Assembly (NCBI RefSeq): GCF_025979885.1
Contig: NZ_CP110139.1
Location: 1,922,001-1,986,000, forward strand
DNA: 64,000 nt
Origin: Hymenobacter sp. YIM 151500-1
GTDB lineage: Bacteria > Bacteroidota > Bacteroidia > Cytophagales > Hymenobacteraceae
Direction: 5' to 3'
Shown one piece after another: positions 16,814-24,313 of this stretch. The notes beneath the pieces are model-generated. The model did not search any database and was not told the origin of the DNA. It saw nothing but the letters and a program-made list of their open reading frames with translations. A program made the position numbers and the translations under genes. Position 1 is the first letter of the stretch; every line of letters begins with the position of its first letter.

Positions 16814-18481
16814 TTACGCTACCGGCTCGCGGAAGCCTACCCAGGTAAAGCGCTTAATCACAAACTCGGGGTTGGTGAAGGAGGCGTTGCCGGCGGGGTT
16901 GCCGCCCGTCACGTGGAAGTCGGAGAAGCCGGCGTTCTGGTTCACGTAGATGCCGCCGGTCAGGTTGAAGCTCACGGGCGTGCCGGCCAGGCTCATTTCG
17001 TCCATGATCTGCTCCTTGATGTCGGGGTTGGTGGTGTAGGCCCCGCAGCTGATGGCGCCGTGCTCCCGGGCCAGCTGGGCGGCCAGCCGGATGCTTTCCT
17101 GGGTGTCCTTGGTCTTAATCACCAGCATAATCGGCCCGAACAGCTCCTGGCTGAACTGCTCCACCTTGCTCGAGTCGATTTCGTGGATGCTGGGCGAGCA
17201 GGTGCGGGCGTTTTTGAAGGTGGGGTTTTCGACGGTGCCGTGGGCCAGGATGCTGCGGCCACCGTCGAGGGCCAGCTGCTGCACCCGCTCCTGGGTGGCT
17301 GGGTTCTGGATGGCCCCGAACACGTGGGGCGCGGCCTTGGGGTTCTGGGCCAGCCCCTGCACGGCCTGGGCCAGCTTCTGCACCACTTCCTCATAGGGCA
17401 CCGGCTGGCCGGCCACGGTGATACCGCCTTCCGGAATGAAGAAATTTTGCGGGGCCGTGCACATCTGCCCCGAGTACAGGCTCACCGAGAAAGCCAGGTT
17501 CTGCACCACCTTGTCCAGGTCGTCGCAGGAGTCGAGGATGATGGAGTTGACACCGGTTTTTTCAGTAAACACCGTCTTGCCCTTCAGGCTTTCGATGTAG
17601 TCGCCGAACTGGGAGCCGCCGGTGTAGTCAATCAGCTTCACGGCGGGATTTTCGGCCAAGTCTTTGGCGATGAGCCGGTCGTCGGCGTCCACGGCCAGCT
17701 GGCAGATGCGCGGGTCGAGGCCGTGCTCGGCCAGCACGCGCTGCACTTCGGCCACTACAATGGCAATGGGCAGCACGGCTTTGGGGTGGGGCTTCACGAT
17801 AACCGGGTTGCCGGTGACCAGCGAGGCGTACATGCCGGGCACGGTGTTCCAGGTCGGGAAGGTGGAGCAGCCGATAACCAGGGCTACGCCCTTGGGCACG
17901 GCCCGCCAGGTTTTGTGCAGGCTGAGGTTGTACTTGCCCATGGGCTTCTCCCAGCGGGTTTCCTCCGGGAAGCGGGTTTGCTCCTCGTAGCCGGCCGCAA
18001 TGGCCTCCAGGGCGCGGTCGGCGGCGTGGGGCCCCGAGGCCTGAAACGACATCATGTAGGCCTGGCCGGTGGTGTGCATGGTGGCGTAGGCAATTTCAAA
18101 AAACCGCTGCCGCATGCCCTCCAGGCTTTCGGTGAGCAGGGCCGCGCGCTGGGCGGGCTTGAGCTTGCGCCACTCTCCAAATACCTCCTGGGCGTTGCGC
18201 ACCAGGGTTTCGGGCGAGTAGAACGGGTAGGTGATGCCCAGCGGCGCCTGCTCGTAGGGCGACTCTTCCTGGCCCACCCAGGCTTCGGGCTCACCTTGCT
18301 GCAACTCGGCGAAGGGCTGGCTGCGGCGGGCTTCAAAGGCCGCGCGGCCCTGGGCGTCGGCGTCGGCGCCGTAGATGTCGGGGGAAGGGTTTTCGGGGAA
18401 GGCGGCGTAGAACGTGCGCCCGTGCAGGGCCTGTACGGCGGCCTCGAGGGTGGCCTGGTGTTTCTGGGTGGTTTCGGTCAT
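16814..18481 (-). CDS. paaN: Phenylacetate-degradation aldehyde dehydrogenase PaaN
   Basis: 555 residues, an aldehyde dehydrogenase of the PaaN type found in Bacteroidota and Deinococcus. The N-terminal 180 residues carry the family extension (TFYAAFPENPSPDIYG, LGITYPFYSP). The dehydrogenase domain follows: GCSTFPTWNTVPGMYASLV and NPVIVKPHPKAVLP are the NAD(P) region, FTEKTGVNSIILD holds the general-base Glu, and GQMCTAPQNFF holds the catalytic Cys341. PaaN oxidises the open-ring aldehyde from phenylacetyl-CoA breakdown. No other paa gene is in the window, so the pathway is elsewhere or this enzyme acts on its own. Confidence 0.85.
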   Translation of the reverse strand: MTETTQKHQATLEAAVQALHGRTFYAAFPENPSPDIYGADADAQGRAAFEARRSQPFAELQQGEPEAWVGQEESPYEQAPLGITYPFYSPETLVRNAQEVFGEWRKLKPAQRAALLTESLEGMRQRFFEIAYATMHTTGQAYMMSFQASGPHAADRALEAIAAGYEEQTRFPEETRWEKPMGKYNLSLHKTWRAVPKGVALVIGCSTFPTWNTVPGMYASLVTGNPVIVKPHPKAVLPIAIVVAEVQRVLAEHGLDPRICQLAVDADDRLIAKDLAENPAVKLIDYTGGSQFGDYIESLKGKTVFTEKTGVNSIILDSCDDLDKVVQNLAFSVSLYSGQMCTAPQNFFIPEGGITVAGQPVPYEEVVQKLAQAVQGLAQNPKAAPHVFGAIQNPATQERVQQLALDGGRSILAHGTVENPTFKNARTCSPSIHEIDSSKVEQFSQELFGPIMLVIKTKDTQESIRLAAQLAREHGAISCGAYTTNPDIKEQIMDEMSLAGTPVSFNLTGGIYVNQNAGFSDFHVTGGNPAGNASFTNPEFVIKRFTWVGFREPVA

Positions 18482-18700
18482 AGCCGGTGGGGAAGAAACA
18501 GGATGAAACGGGTGTAGCGTACGGCAGGGCTAGCCGAAAAGCTCGGCGGCGGGGTGGCCCTGGCGTTTCAAGAGTGGCTAAATTTACGCAATCAGCCCCG
18601 AACCGCCCGCACGGCTGCCCCGGCGCGGACGGCGTGTTTGGCGTTGTTTTGGCTTGTTGCCTGACTTCCTGAGCCGTTACTGGCTTCCTTAGCCCTGCCT

Positions 18701-21511
18701 ATGCCGCATTCTTTACGTTGCTTTTTGTTTGTGCTGGGTGCTTGCTGGCTGCTGAGCGGGCTGCCGGCGGCGGCGCAGGCCCCGGCCGCGCCGCCCACCG
18801 TGCCGGGCCGCCTGGTGTTTAAACTCCGCCCGCCCTACATCGAGCCGGCTCAGGTGCCGGGGCTGCCGGCGGCCTTGCAGCGCCTGGGCGCCGGCCAGCC
18901 TCAGCCCAAATTCCCGCGCAGCCAGCCGCCCGGCCCCGACCAGCCTGGCGCCGTGAACCTGCGCCTGGTGTACCAGGTGGAGCTGCCGGCCGGTGCCTCC
19001 GTAGCTGCCGCCTGCCGCCGCCTGGGCCTGCTGACCGAGGGCGTGGAGTATGCCGAGCCCCTGTACGTGCGCCAGCCCCTGCTCCAGCCCAACGACCCCC
19101 TGGCCGACTCCCTGCGCGCCGACGGGCAGTACTACCTGAAAAACATTCAGGCCTACCGGGCCTGGGACATCACTCAGGGCGACACCAGCCTGGTCATCGG
19201 CATCGTGGACGGGGGCACGCGCTTCACCCACGAAGACCTGGCCACGCAGGTGCAGCTCAACCGCCAGGACCCCATCGACGGCCTCGACAACGACCAGGAC
19301 GGCTACGTGGACAACTACCGCGGCTGGGACTTTGCCGACCAGGACAACGACCCCTCCCGCGACGCCAGCACCGTGCACGGCATTCTGGTGGCGGGCTGCG
19401 CCGCCGCTGCCCCCGACAACGGCCGCGGCATTGCGGGCGTGGGCTTTCGGTGCCGGTTTCTGCCCCTGAAAATCTACCCCAGCACGCCCACGGGCACGTT
19501 TGGGGGCTACGAGGCCATTGTGTACGCCGCCGACCACGGCTGCCGGGTCATCAACCTGTCGTGGGGCGGGGTGGGCGGCCGCTCCCGCTTCGAGCAGGAC
19601 GTTATTACCTACGCCGCCGTGAACCGCGACGCCGTGGTGGTGGCCGCCGCCGGCAACACCCCCGCCGAGCTGGACTTCTACCCCGCCTCGTATGAGCACG
19701 TGCTGTCGGTGGCCACGCTCACGCCCACCGATGAGCGCAGCCCCAGCGCCACGTTCAGCCGCCGCGTCGACTTGTCGGCGCCCGGCACGGGCATCCTGAC
19801 CACCCGCGGCAACACCGACTCCGACTACGTGGCCGTGGGTGGCTCCTCGTTTGCCGCGCCCCTGGTGGCCGGAGCCGCGGCCCTGGTGCGCACCCGCTTT
19901 CCGCAGTACACGGCCGCCCAGGTAGCCGCCCAGCTGCGCCGCACCTGCGACAACATCGACGCCCGGCCCGGCAACGTGGCCTACGTGGGCCGCATGGGCG
20001 CCGGGCGCCTGAACGTGCGCCGGGCCGTAGCCGAAGCCGGGCAGGTTTCGGCCCAGGTAATCAGCCAACGCCCGGCGCCGGCCCGCCCTGGCTACTCCCC
20101 CGGCGACACGCTGCGCCTGACCGTGGCCGTGCACAACCTGCTGCGGCCCGTGGCGGGCCTGACCGTGACGCTCACTTCCCTGTCGGCCCACCTCACCGTG
20201 CGCCAGGGCGTGTTTGCGGTGGGCAGCCTGGCTACGCTGGAGCAACGCAGCAACTCGGCCGCGCCGTTTCGGCTGGTGGTGGCGGCCGCCGGCGTGCCCC
20301 TGAACACCCGCGCCGTGCTGCGCTACCGCCTGCACGATGCAGCCACCGGCTACCAGGAAGACCAGTACGAAACCATCCTGCTCAACCCCGATTTCGTGGT
20401 GCTGGACGCCGGCGACCTGCACCTGACCCTGACCAGCCGCGGCCAGCTGGGCTACGACGGCCCCGACCTGGGCGCGGGCGTGAGCTACCAGCCCTACCGC
20501 AACGGCGCGCCTCTGCTCTACGAAGGCGGCTTGCTGGTGGCCACGCCCCCGGCGCGGGTGTCGGACAACCTGCGCAACGACCGGCGCAGCCTCGACCAGG
20601 ACTTTTTCGCCTTGGCCCAGGTGCAGCGCCGCGCCCCCGCCGCCCGCGCCGACCAAGAGGCCTTCGGAACCTTGCGCGACTCCCTGCCCTCCCTCACCCA
20701 GGGCCGGACCGTGGGCGTGCGGGTGCGTCAGCGGGCCCTGGCCTGGGCCGCGGCCCCGCACCGCAACTACGTAGTGCTGGAGTACACGCTCACCAACCTC
20801 ACCGCTGACACCCTGCGCCCCCTGCACGCCGGCCTGTTTCTGGATTGGGACCTGCCTCCCGACCCCGGCCATAATGTGGTGGCCTGGGACTCGGTGCGGC
20901 GGCTGAGCTACGTGCACGCGGCCACGGCCCCCGGAATCTACGCCGGGGTGCAGCACCTGGCCGGGGGCCAGCCCACCGTGTACGCCCTCGACAACCAGGC
21001 CCCAGCCGGCACCGCCGTGCGCCTGGCCGATGGCTTCAGCGCCGCCGAAAAGCTGCTGACCCTGAGCAGCGGCACCCGCCAGGCCGCGGCCGGCGGCTCC
21101 GCGGGCACCGATGTGTCGCAGGTAGTGGGTGCCACCCTCCCCCGCCTTGCCCCTGCCGATTCTGCCGTCGTGGCCTTTGCCGTGCTGGCCGCGCCCACGC
21201 TGGCGCAGTTGCAGACGTCGGCCCAAGCCGCTCAGGCCCGCTACCAGCAGGTGCTGGAGGTTTCCGGGCCTCGGCGGGCAGCGGTGCGCTTGTACCCCAA
21301 TCCGGCAGCCGATGTGCTGCATGTAGAGCTGCCGGTGGCAGACACAGGCGTAGTACAGCTGTTTTCACCGCTGGGACAGCTGCTGCTAGAGTGCCGCGCG
21401 GCGGCGGCTCCGCTCACGCTGCCTTTGAGCGGCTATCCGGCTGGCTTGTACATCGTGCGCGTCCTGACTGCGGCCGGTACTAGCACCCACCGCGTGGTGC
21501 ATGTACCCTAG
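18701..21511 (+). CDS. Secreted S8 (subtilisin-like) protease with T9SS C-terminal signal
   Basis: 936 residues with a signal peptide ending in QAPAAP. An inhibitor-like propeptide of about 120 residues precedes the S8 domain (about 150-450). The triad is visible: Asp170 in VIGIVDGGTRFTHEDL, His226 in STVHGILVAGC, and Ser383 in GGSSFAAPLVAGAAAL. Beta-sandwich domains follow, and the last 80 residues are a T9SS type A sorting domain (AAVRLYPNPAADVLHVELP to VVHVP). The protease is expected to be displayed on or released from the cell surface. It is transcribed divergently from paaN. Confidence 0.9.
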   Translation: MPHSLRCFLFVLGACWLLSGLPAAAQAPAAPPTVPGRLVFKLRPPYIEPAQVPGLPAALQRLGAGQPQPKFPRSQPPGPDQPGAVNLRLVYQVELPAGASVAAACRRLGLLTEGVEYAEPLYVRQPLLQPNDPLADSLRADGQYYLKNIQAYRAWDITQGDTSLVIGIVDGGTRFTHEDLATQVQLNRQDPIDGLDNDQDGYVDNYRGWDFADQDNDPSRDASTVHGILVAGCAAAAPDNGRGIAGVGFRCRFLPLKIYPSTPTGTFGGYEAIVYAADHGCRVINLSWGGVGGRSRFEQDVITYAAVNRDAVVVAAAGNTPAELDFYPASYEHVLSVATLTPTDERSPSATFSRRVDLSAPGTGILTTRGNTDSDYVAVGGSSFAAPLVAGAAALVRTRFPQYTAAQVAAQLRRTCDNIDARPGNVAYVGRMGAGRLNVRRAVAEAGQVSAQVISQRPAPARPGYSPGDTLRLTVAVHNLLRPVAGLTVTLTSLSAHLTVRQGVFAVGSLATLEQRSNSAAPFRLVVAAAGVPLNTRAVLRYRLHDAATGYQEDQYETILLNPDFVVLDAGDLHLTLTSRGQLGYDGPDLGAGVSYQPYRNGAPLLYEGGLLVATPPARVSDNLRNDRRSLDQDFFALAQVQRRAPAARADQEAFGTLRDSLPSLTQGRTVGVRVRQRALAWAAAPHRNYVVLEYTLTNLTADTLRPLHAGLFLDWDLPPDPGHNVVAWDSVRRLSYVHAATAPGIYAGVQHLAGGQPTVYALDNQAPAGTAVRLADGFSAAEKLLTLSSGTRQAAAGGSAGTDVSQVVGATLPRLAPADSAVVAFAVLAAPTLAQLQTSAQAAQARYQQVLEVSGPRRAAVRLYPNPAADVLHVELPVADTGVVQLFSPLGQLLLECRAAAAPLTLPLSGYPAGLYIVRVLTAAGTSTHRVVHVP

Positions 21512-21670
21512 TTGCGTGCAGCTTACGCCCACCTTTCACTCTGTTTGCAGACCAGTTGCAGGTAGGCGTCAACTAGCATCGGTAGGGAATAAGGCTTTGC
21601 AAGCCATCTGAGCTATGGCGTGCTGAGGTGACTCGACTGGGCTTGCTGAAGCATGATGCCCCGACGGTTG

Positions 21671-22972
21671 CTACTTCACCTGCCACAGCTCCTCCCAGCA
21701 CGTGGTGTAGGCCGGCGAGCAGTGCGCCTTGCGGCCAGCCCAGGCTGCTATGGGCGGGCCGGCCACGGCGTAGCGCACCGTGTTGCGGCCGAAGCGGCGG
21801 TTTAGGCCGTCCAGGGCCTGCATCAGCCGCTGCTGCTGTTGCAGCCGGGCAGGGTCAGCGGGGTTGAACAACGTAAGCTGGGGCTGGCCGGCGGGCTCCA
21901 GGCCGCTGAGCACCACGCCGGCCCGGACGTAGGCCGTGCCGGGCCGCCACAGTTGGCGCAGGCCCCGTAAGGCGGCGTGCAGCAGCTCCCCCGTGTCGTC
22001 GGTGGCCAGCGGCAGCGCCACGACGGAGGTATGAGTGGCGGGGCCTCGGCGGGCAGCGGCAAACCGGTCGGTGCCCAGCAGCACAGTGAGCAGGTTGGCG
22101 CTAAGCTGCTGGCGCCGCAGCTTTTCGGCGGCCCGCGCCGAGAAGGTGGCTACTGCTTCGCGCAGGGCGTCCCACTCGCGCTGAGGCTGCCCAAACGAGC
22201 GGGTGCTGGCCACACTGTGCTGCACCAAGCCTGGGGCGTCGTCGTCATCCTCGGCCGCCGGCTGCCACTCCAGGCAGGGCTGGCCGCGTAGCTCCCGCCA
22301 CAGCCGCACGCCCACTACCCCACCCAGCTGCCGCCGCACCCAGCCCTCCGGAGCCGCGGCCAGCTCGGCGGCCGTGCCGATGCCAGCGGCCAGCAGCTTC
22401 GGAGCCAGGCGCCGCCCGATGCCCCACACATCGGCGACGGGCGTGGCGGCCAGGGCGGCAGCGCGCTCGGGCTCCGAGGCCAGCACCAGCACCCCGGCCG
22501 GAGTGCGGCGGGCCAGGCGGTTGGCTAGCTTGGCCAGGGTTTTGGTAGGCGCCACCCCTACGCACACCGGAATACCCACCTGCCGGCGCACGGCCTCCCG
22601 CACCGTGCGGGCCAGTTCCGCCAGGCGGTCGGCATCAGTAGGCAGCCCGCCCAGGTTCAGAAACGACTCGTCAATGGAGTACACCTCTACCTCGGGCACC
22701 ACTTGGCTGAGCACCAGCATGACGCGGCGGCTCATGTCGCCGTACAAAGCGTAGTTAGAAGAAAATACCTGCACGCCGTGCTGGCTCAGCAGGGGCTTTA
22801 CCTTAAAGTACGGCTCCCCCATTTTCAGTCCCAGCGCCTTGGCCTCGTCGGAGCGCGAAATCAGGCAGCCGTCGTTGTTGCTGAGCACCACCACCGGTAC
22901 ACCGCACAGCCGGGGCCGAAACACCCGCTCACACGAAACATAAAAGTTGTTGCAATCAACCAGGGCGTACAT
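21671..22972 (-). CDS. umuC: Error-prone Y-family DNA polymerase V catalytic subunit UmuC
   Basis: 433 residues from ATG 22972 (MYALVDCNNFYVSCERVF). This is the UmuC N-terminus with the first catalytic Asp, and EVEVYSIDESFLNL holds the second acidic pair. The finger/palm, HhH region (VADVWGIGRRLAPKLLAAGI) and little-finger domain are all present. The C-terminal tail (PAYTTCWEELWQVK) is the UmuC-type ending. UmuC with processed UmuD performs translesion synthesis after DNA damage. It is downstream of umuD on the same strand with a 170-base gap. Confidence 0.92.
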   Translation of the reverse strand: MYALVDCNNFYVSCERVFRPRLCGVPVVVLSNNDGCLISRSDEAKALGLKMGEPYFKVKPLLSQHGVQVFSSNYALYGDMSRRVMLVLSQVVPEVEVYSIDESFLNLGGLPTDADRLAELARTVREAVRRQVGIPVCVGVAPTKTLAKLANRLARRTPAGVLVLASEPERAAALAATPVADVWGIGRRLAPKLLAAGIGTAAELAAAPEGWVRRQLGGVVGVRLWRELRGQPCLEWQPAAEDDDDAPGLVQHSVASTRSFGQPQREWDALREAVATFSARAAEKLRRQQLSANLLTVLLGTDRFAAARRGPATHTSVVALPLATDDTGELLHAALRGLRQLWRPGTAYVRAGVVLSGLEPAGQPQLTLFNPADPARLQQQQRLMQALDGLNRRFGRNTVRYAVAGPPIAAWAGRKAHCSPAYTTCWEELWQVK

Positions 22973-23142
22973 GGAAATGAGCAAATGAGTAAATAAGTGA
23001 ATGAGTGACTGGGAGACTCGTTGGGGAAGTGACGGAGCGGGGCCGAAAGTCAGGACTGTCACTGTCCTGCTGAGCGGCGCCGAACTAGGCGCCGAACCGA
23101 AGGTCGCCGCTCAGCAGGACCTCTCTCAGTGCGCTCAATCCC
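22973..23142 (-). repeat. umuD-umuC gap with TGAGTGAATGAG run and a 16-bp hairpin
   Basis: Next to the umuC start is a low-complexity run of GAGCAAATGAGTAAATAAGT type. Further up is a perfect 16-bp stem: GTCCTGCTGAGCGGCG (23064-23079) with CGCCGCTCAGCAGGAC (23105-23120). Inside it two GGCGCC words could pair. No T run, so I read it as a repeat hairpin in the operon gap and not as a terminator. Confidence 0.6.
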
Positions 23143-23622
23143 TTATTTCGTCTGGCGCCACTCCCGCAGCGACACGGCAGCGGGCCGGCCCTCCAGGGCG
23201 TGAATGACGTGCGTGACGACACCCCACACTTCCAGCCGGGCGCCGGTGTGCAGCTCCAGGGGCGCGTACCGGTCGTTTTCCGCCTCCAGCCAGGTGCGGC
23301 CCGGCTGCTGGCGCAGGCGTTTCAGCGTCTGCTCCCCATCCAGCACGGCTACCACAATGCTACCGTCGCGGGCCGGCTGGGCGCGGTCTACGGCAATCAG
23401 GTCGCCGGGGTAGATGCCGGCGCCCGTCATGGAGTCGCCGACGACGCGGGCCAGGAAGGTGGACGCCGGATTACGGAACAGGTGGCGGGTAAGGTCGAGA
23501 CCGGGCTCCTGGTGGTCGTCGGCGGGGGAGGGAAAGCCTGCCGGCACCGGACAGCCGTACAGGGGCAGCTCCGCCGGCAGCAGGTCAGCGGCGGGAATCG
23601 GGTATAGTAAGACAGCACTCAT
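23143..23622 (-). CDS. umuD: DNA polymerase V accessory subunit UmuD (S24 autopeptidase)
   Basis: 159 residues from ATG 23622; the upstream TTG of the open frame is rejected. It has the UmuD layout: an N-terminal tail with a cleavage-site-like AGFPSP (Ala28-Gly29), the nucleophile Ser64 in VVGDSMTGAGIYPGDL, and Lys101 in DGEQTLKRL, at the 37-residue spacing of the Ser/Lys dyad of UmuD. RecA-filament-stimulated self-cleavage would generate UmuD' to activate UmuC. It is also possible that full-length protein binds DNA, but it has no helix-turn-helix. The control region (23640-23700) is discussed separately. Confidence 0.9.
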   Translation of the reverse strand: MSAVLLYPIPAADLLPAELPLYGCPVPAGFPSPADDHQEPGLDLTRHLFRNPASTFLARVVGDSMTGAGIYPGDLIAVDRAQPARDGSIVVAVLDGEQTLKRLRQQPGRTWLEAENDRYAPLELHTGARLEVWGVVTHVIHALEGRPAAVSLREWRQTK

Positions 23623-23658
23623 CGGCAAAATACCGGCGTCAGTAAACCGGTGCTGCTA

Positions 23659-23683
23659 TTTACTAAATTATTTAGCAAATATA
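23659..23683 (-). promoter_or_regulatory. Candidate umuDC operator overlapping a -7 box
   Basis: A 21-base near-perfect palindrome, TTTACTAAAT and ATTTAGCAAA around a central T, spans 23659-23679, 37 bases before the umuD ATG. Its right end overlaps CAAATATA (23676-23683), which on the minus strand reads TATATTTG, matching TAnnTTTG. A repressor bound here would block the promoter. Confidence 0.5.
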
Positions 23684-23832
23684 CAAATCAAGGCTAACAA
23701 GCGAGCCAAAACAGGCAATACTAATCCAGAAGTTAGACCATCCTAAAAAACAGTTTAAATAACTCAAAAAGCCTGATTTAACGCCTAACTGAAGCCCAAA
23801 TTTTCTACCAATTTTTTTAGTCAATCAGGCTA

Positions 23833-23854
23833 CATATCCGTATCTTTGGATATG
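23833..23854 (+). promoter_or_regulatory. Promoter and dyad at the start of the 82-aa gene
   Basis: TATCTTTG (23841-23848) matches the -7 consensus TAnnTTTG. It is flanked by an exact 7-base inverted repeat, CATATCC (23833-23839) and GGATATG (23848-23854), whose right arm includes the start codon. If used, the transcript would begin at or within a few bases of the ATG. Confidence 0.5.
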
Positions 23855-24100
23855 TCAAACGTCAAGCTTCCTTTCCCGCTTCCCGTGCAGCAATATGCCC
23901 GCTGCGTAGACACCAGCCGCCGTCCCGCCGACCACATCGGGGACTGGCCGGAGCTGGGCCATGTGTACCCCGTGCAGGTGCGTCGCAACGTGCGCACTGG
24001 TCAGCCGCAGGTACACGTGCTGGGGTTCTATGCCGAGCAGCCGTACGGCGCTTTTGCCCGCCACCGCTTCGAGCCAGTGGCGCAGGTGTGGCTTAATTAG
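23852..24100 (+). CDS. Small hypothetical protein (82 aa), divergent from umuD
   Basis: 82 residues from ATG 23852. The sequence is hydrophilic with a central VYPVQVRRNVRTGQPQVHVLGFY segment that looks like a beta-rich small domain. No signal peptide or membrane segment. It shares a 229-base AT-rich region with umuD and is transcribed away from it. I do not recognise the family. The position beside umuDC raises the possibility of damage regulation; this is inference from context only. Confidence 0.6.
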   Translation: MSNVKLPFPLPVQQYARCVDTSRRPADHIGDWPELGHVYPVQVRRNVRTGQPQVHVLGFYAEQPYGAFARHRFEPVAQVWLN

Positions 24101-24125
24101 AGCCATCCGTTTCCCGTTCGTCTGG

Positions 24126-24172
24126 TCCCGGCTGTTTCCGTCGTCAAGCGCGGAGACGGCCGGGTTTTCTTT
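24126..24172 (+). terminator. Imperfect GC hairpin with T-rich tail
   Basis: CCCGGC and CCGTC pair with GACGG and CCGGG around TCAAGCGCG, followed by GTTTTCTTTTT. It lies 26 bases after the 82-aa gene. Confidence 0.5.
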
Positions 24173-24270
24173 TTCGAGCCCAACTCCGAACTGTGGTGAA
24201 GACCCGGCAGTGTAATAGCGCCAGGAGGTCGTCATAAGCTGTTCAAGAAGCTGCCACAACATACCGAACC

Positions 24271-24305
24271 GTCCTGCTTCATCTGGTGGCCGCTTGCCGA
24301 AGTAG
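24271..24305. repeat. Fragment of the GTCATGCT-family element
   Basis: GTCCTGCTTCATCTGGTGGC and CGCTTGCCGAAG match the left half of the copies at 6631 and (reverse) 27968. No right end is present. Confidence 0.5.
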
Positions 24306-24313
24306 AATAGACT

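Noticed and set aside
16913..18517. Long plus-strand frame opposite paaN (534 codons)
   Set aside because: Low-complexity Gly/Val/His composition and no start context; PaaN on the other strand is complete.
18713..21322. Long open frame on the minus strand opposite the subtilisin gene (869 codons)
   Set aside because: It is a GC-rich antisense frame; the plus-strand frame has the full S8 triad and T9SS end, and the antisense product has no recognisable domain.
23064..23120. Hairpin between umuD and umuC as a terminator
   Set aside because: No T run, and both genes are on the same strand in the usual umuDC order; treated as a repeat hairpin.
21671..24100. umuDC as part of a plasmid or phage island
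   Set aside because: No integrase, transposase or phage genes near it, and composition is like the host; only the control region is AT-rich.
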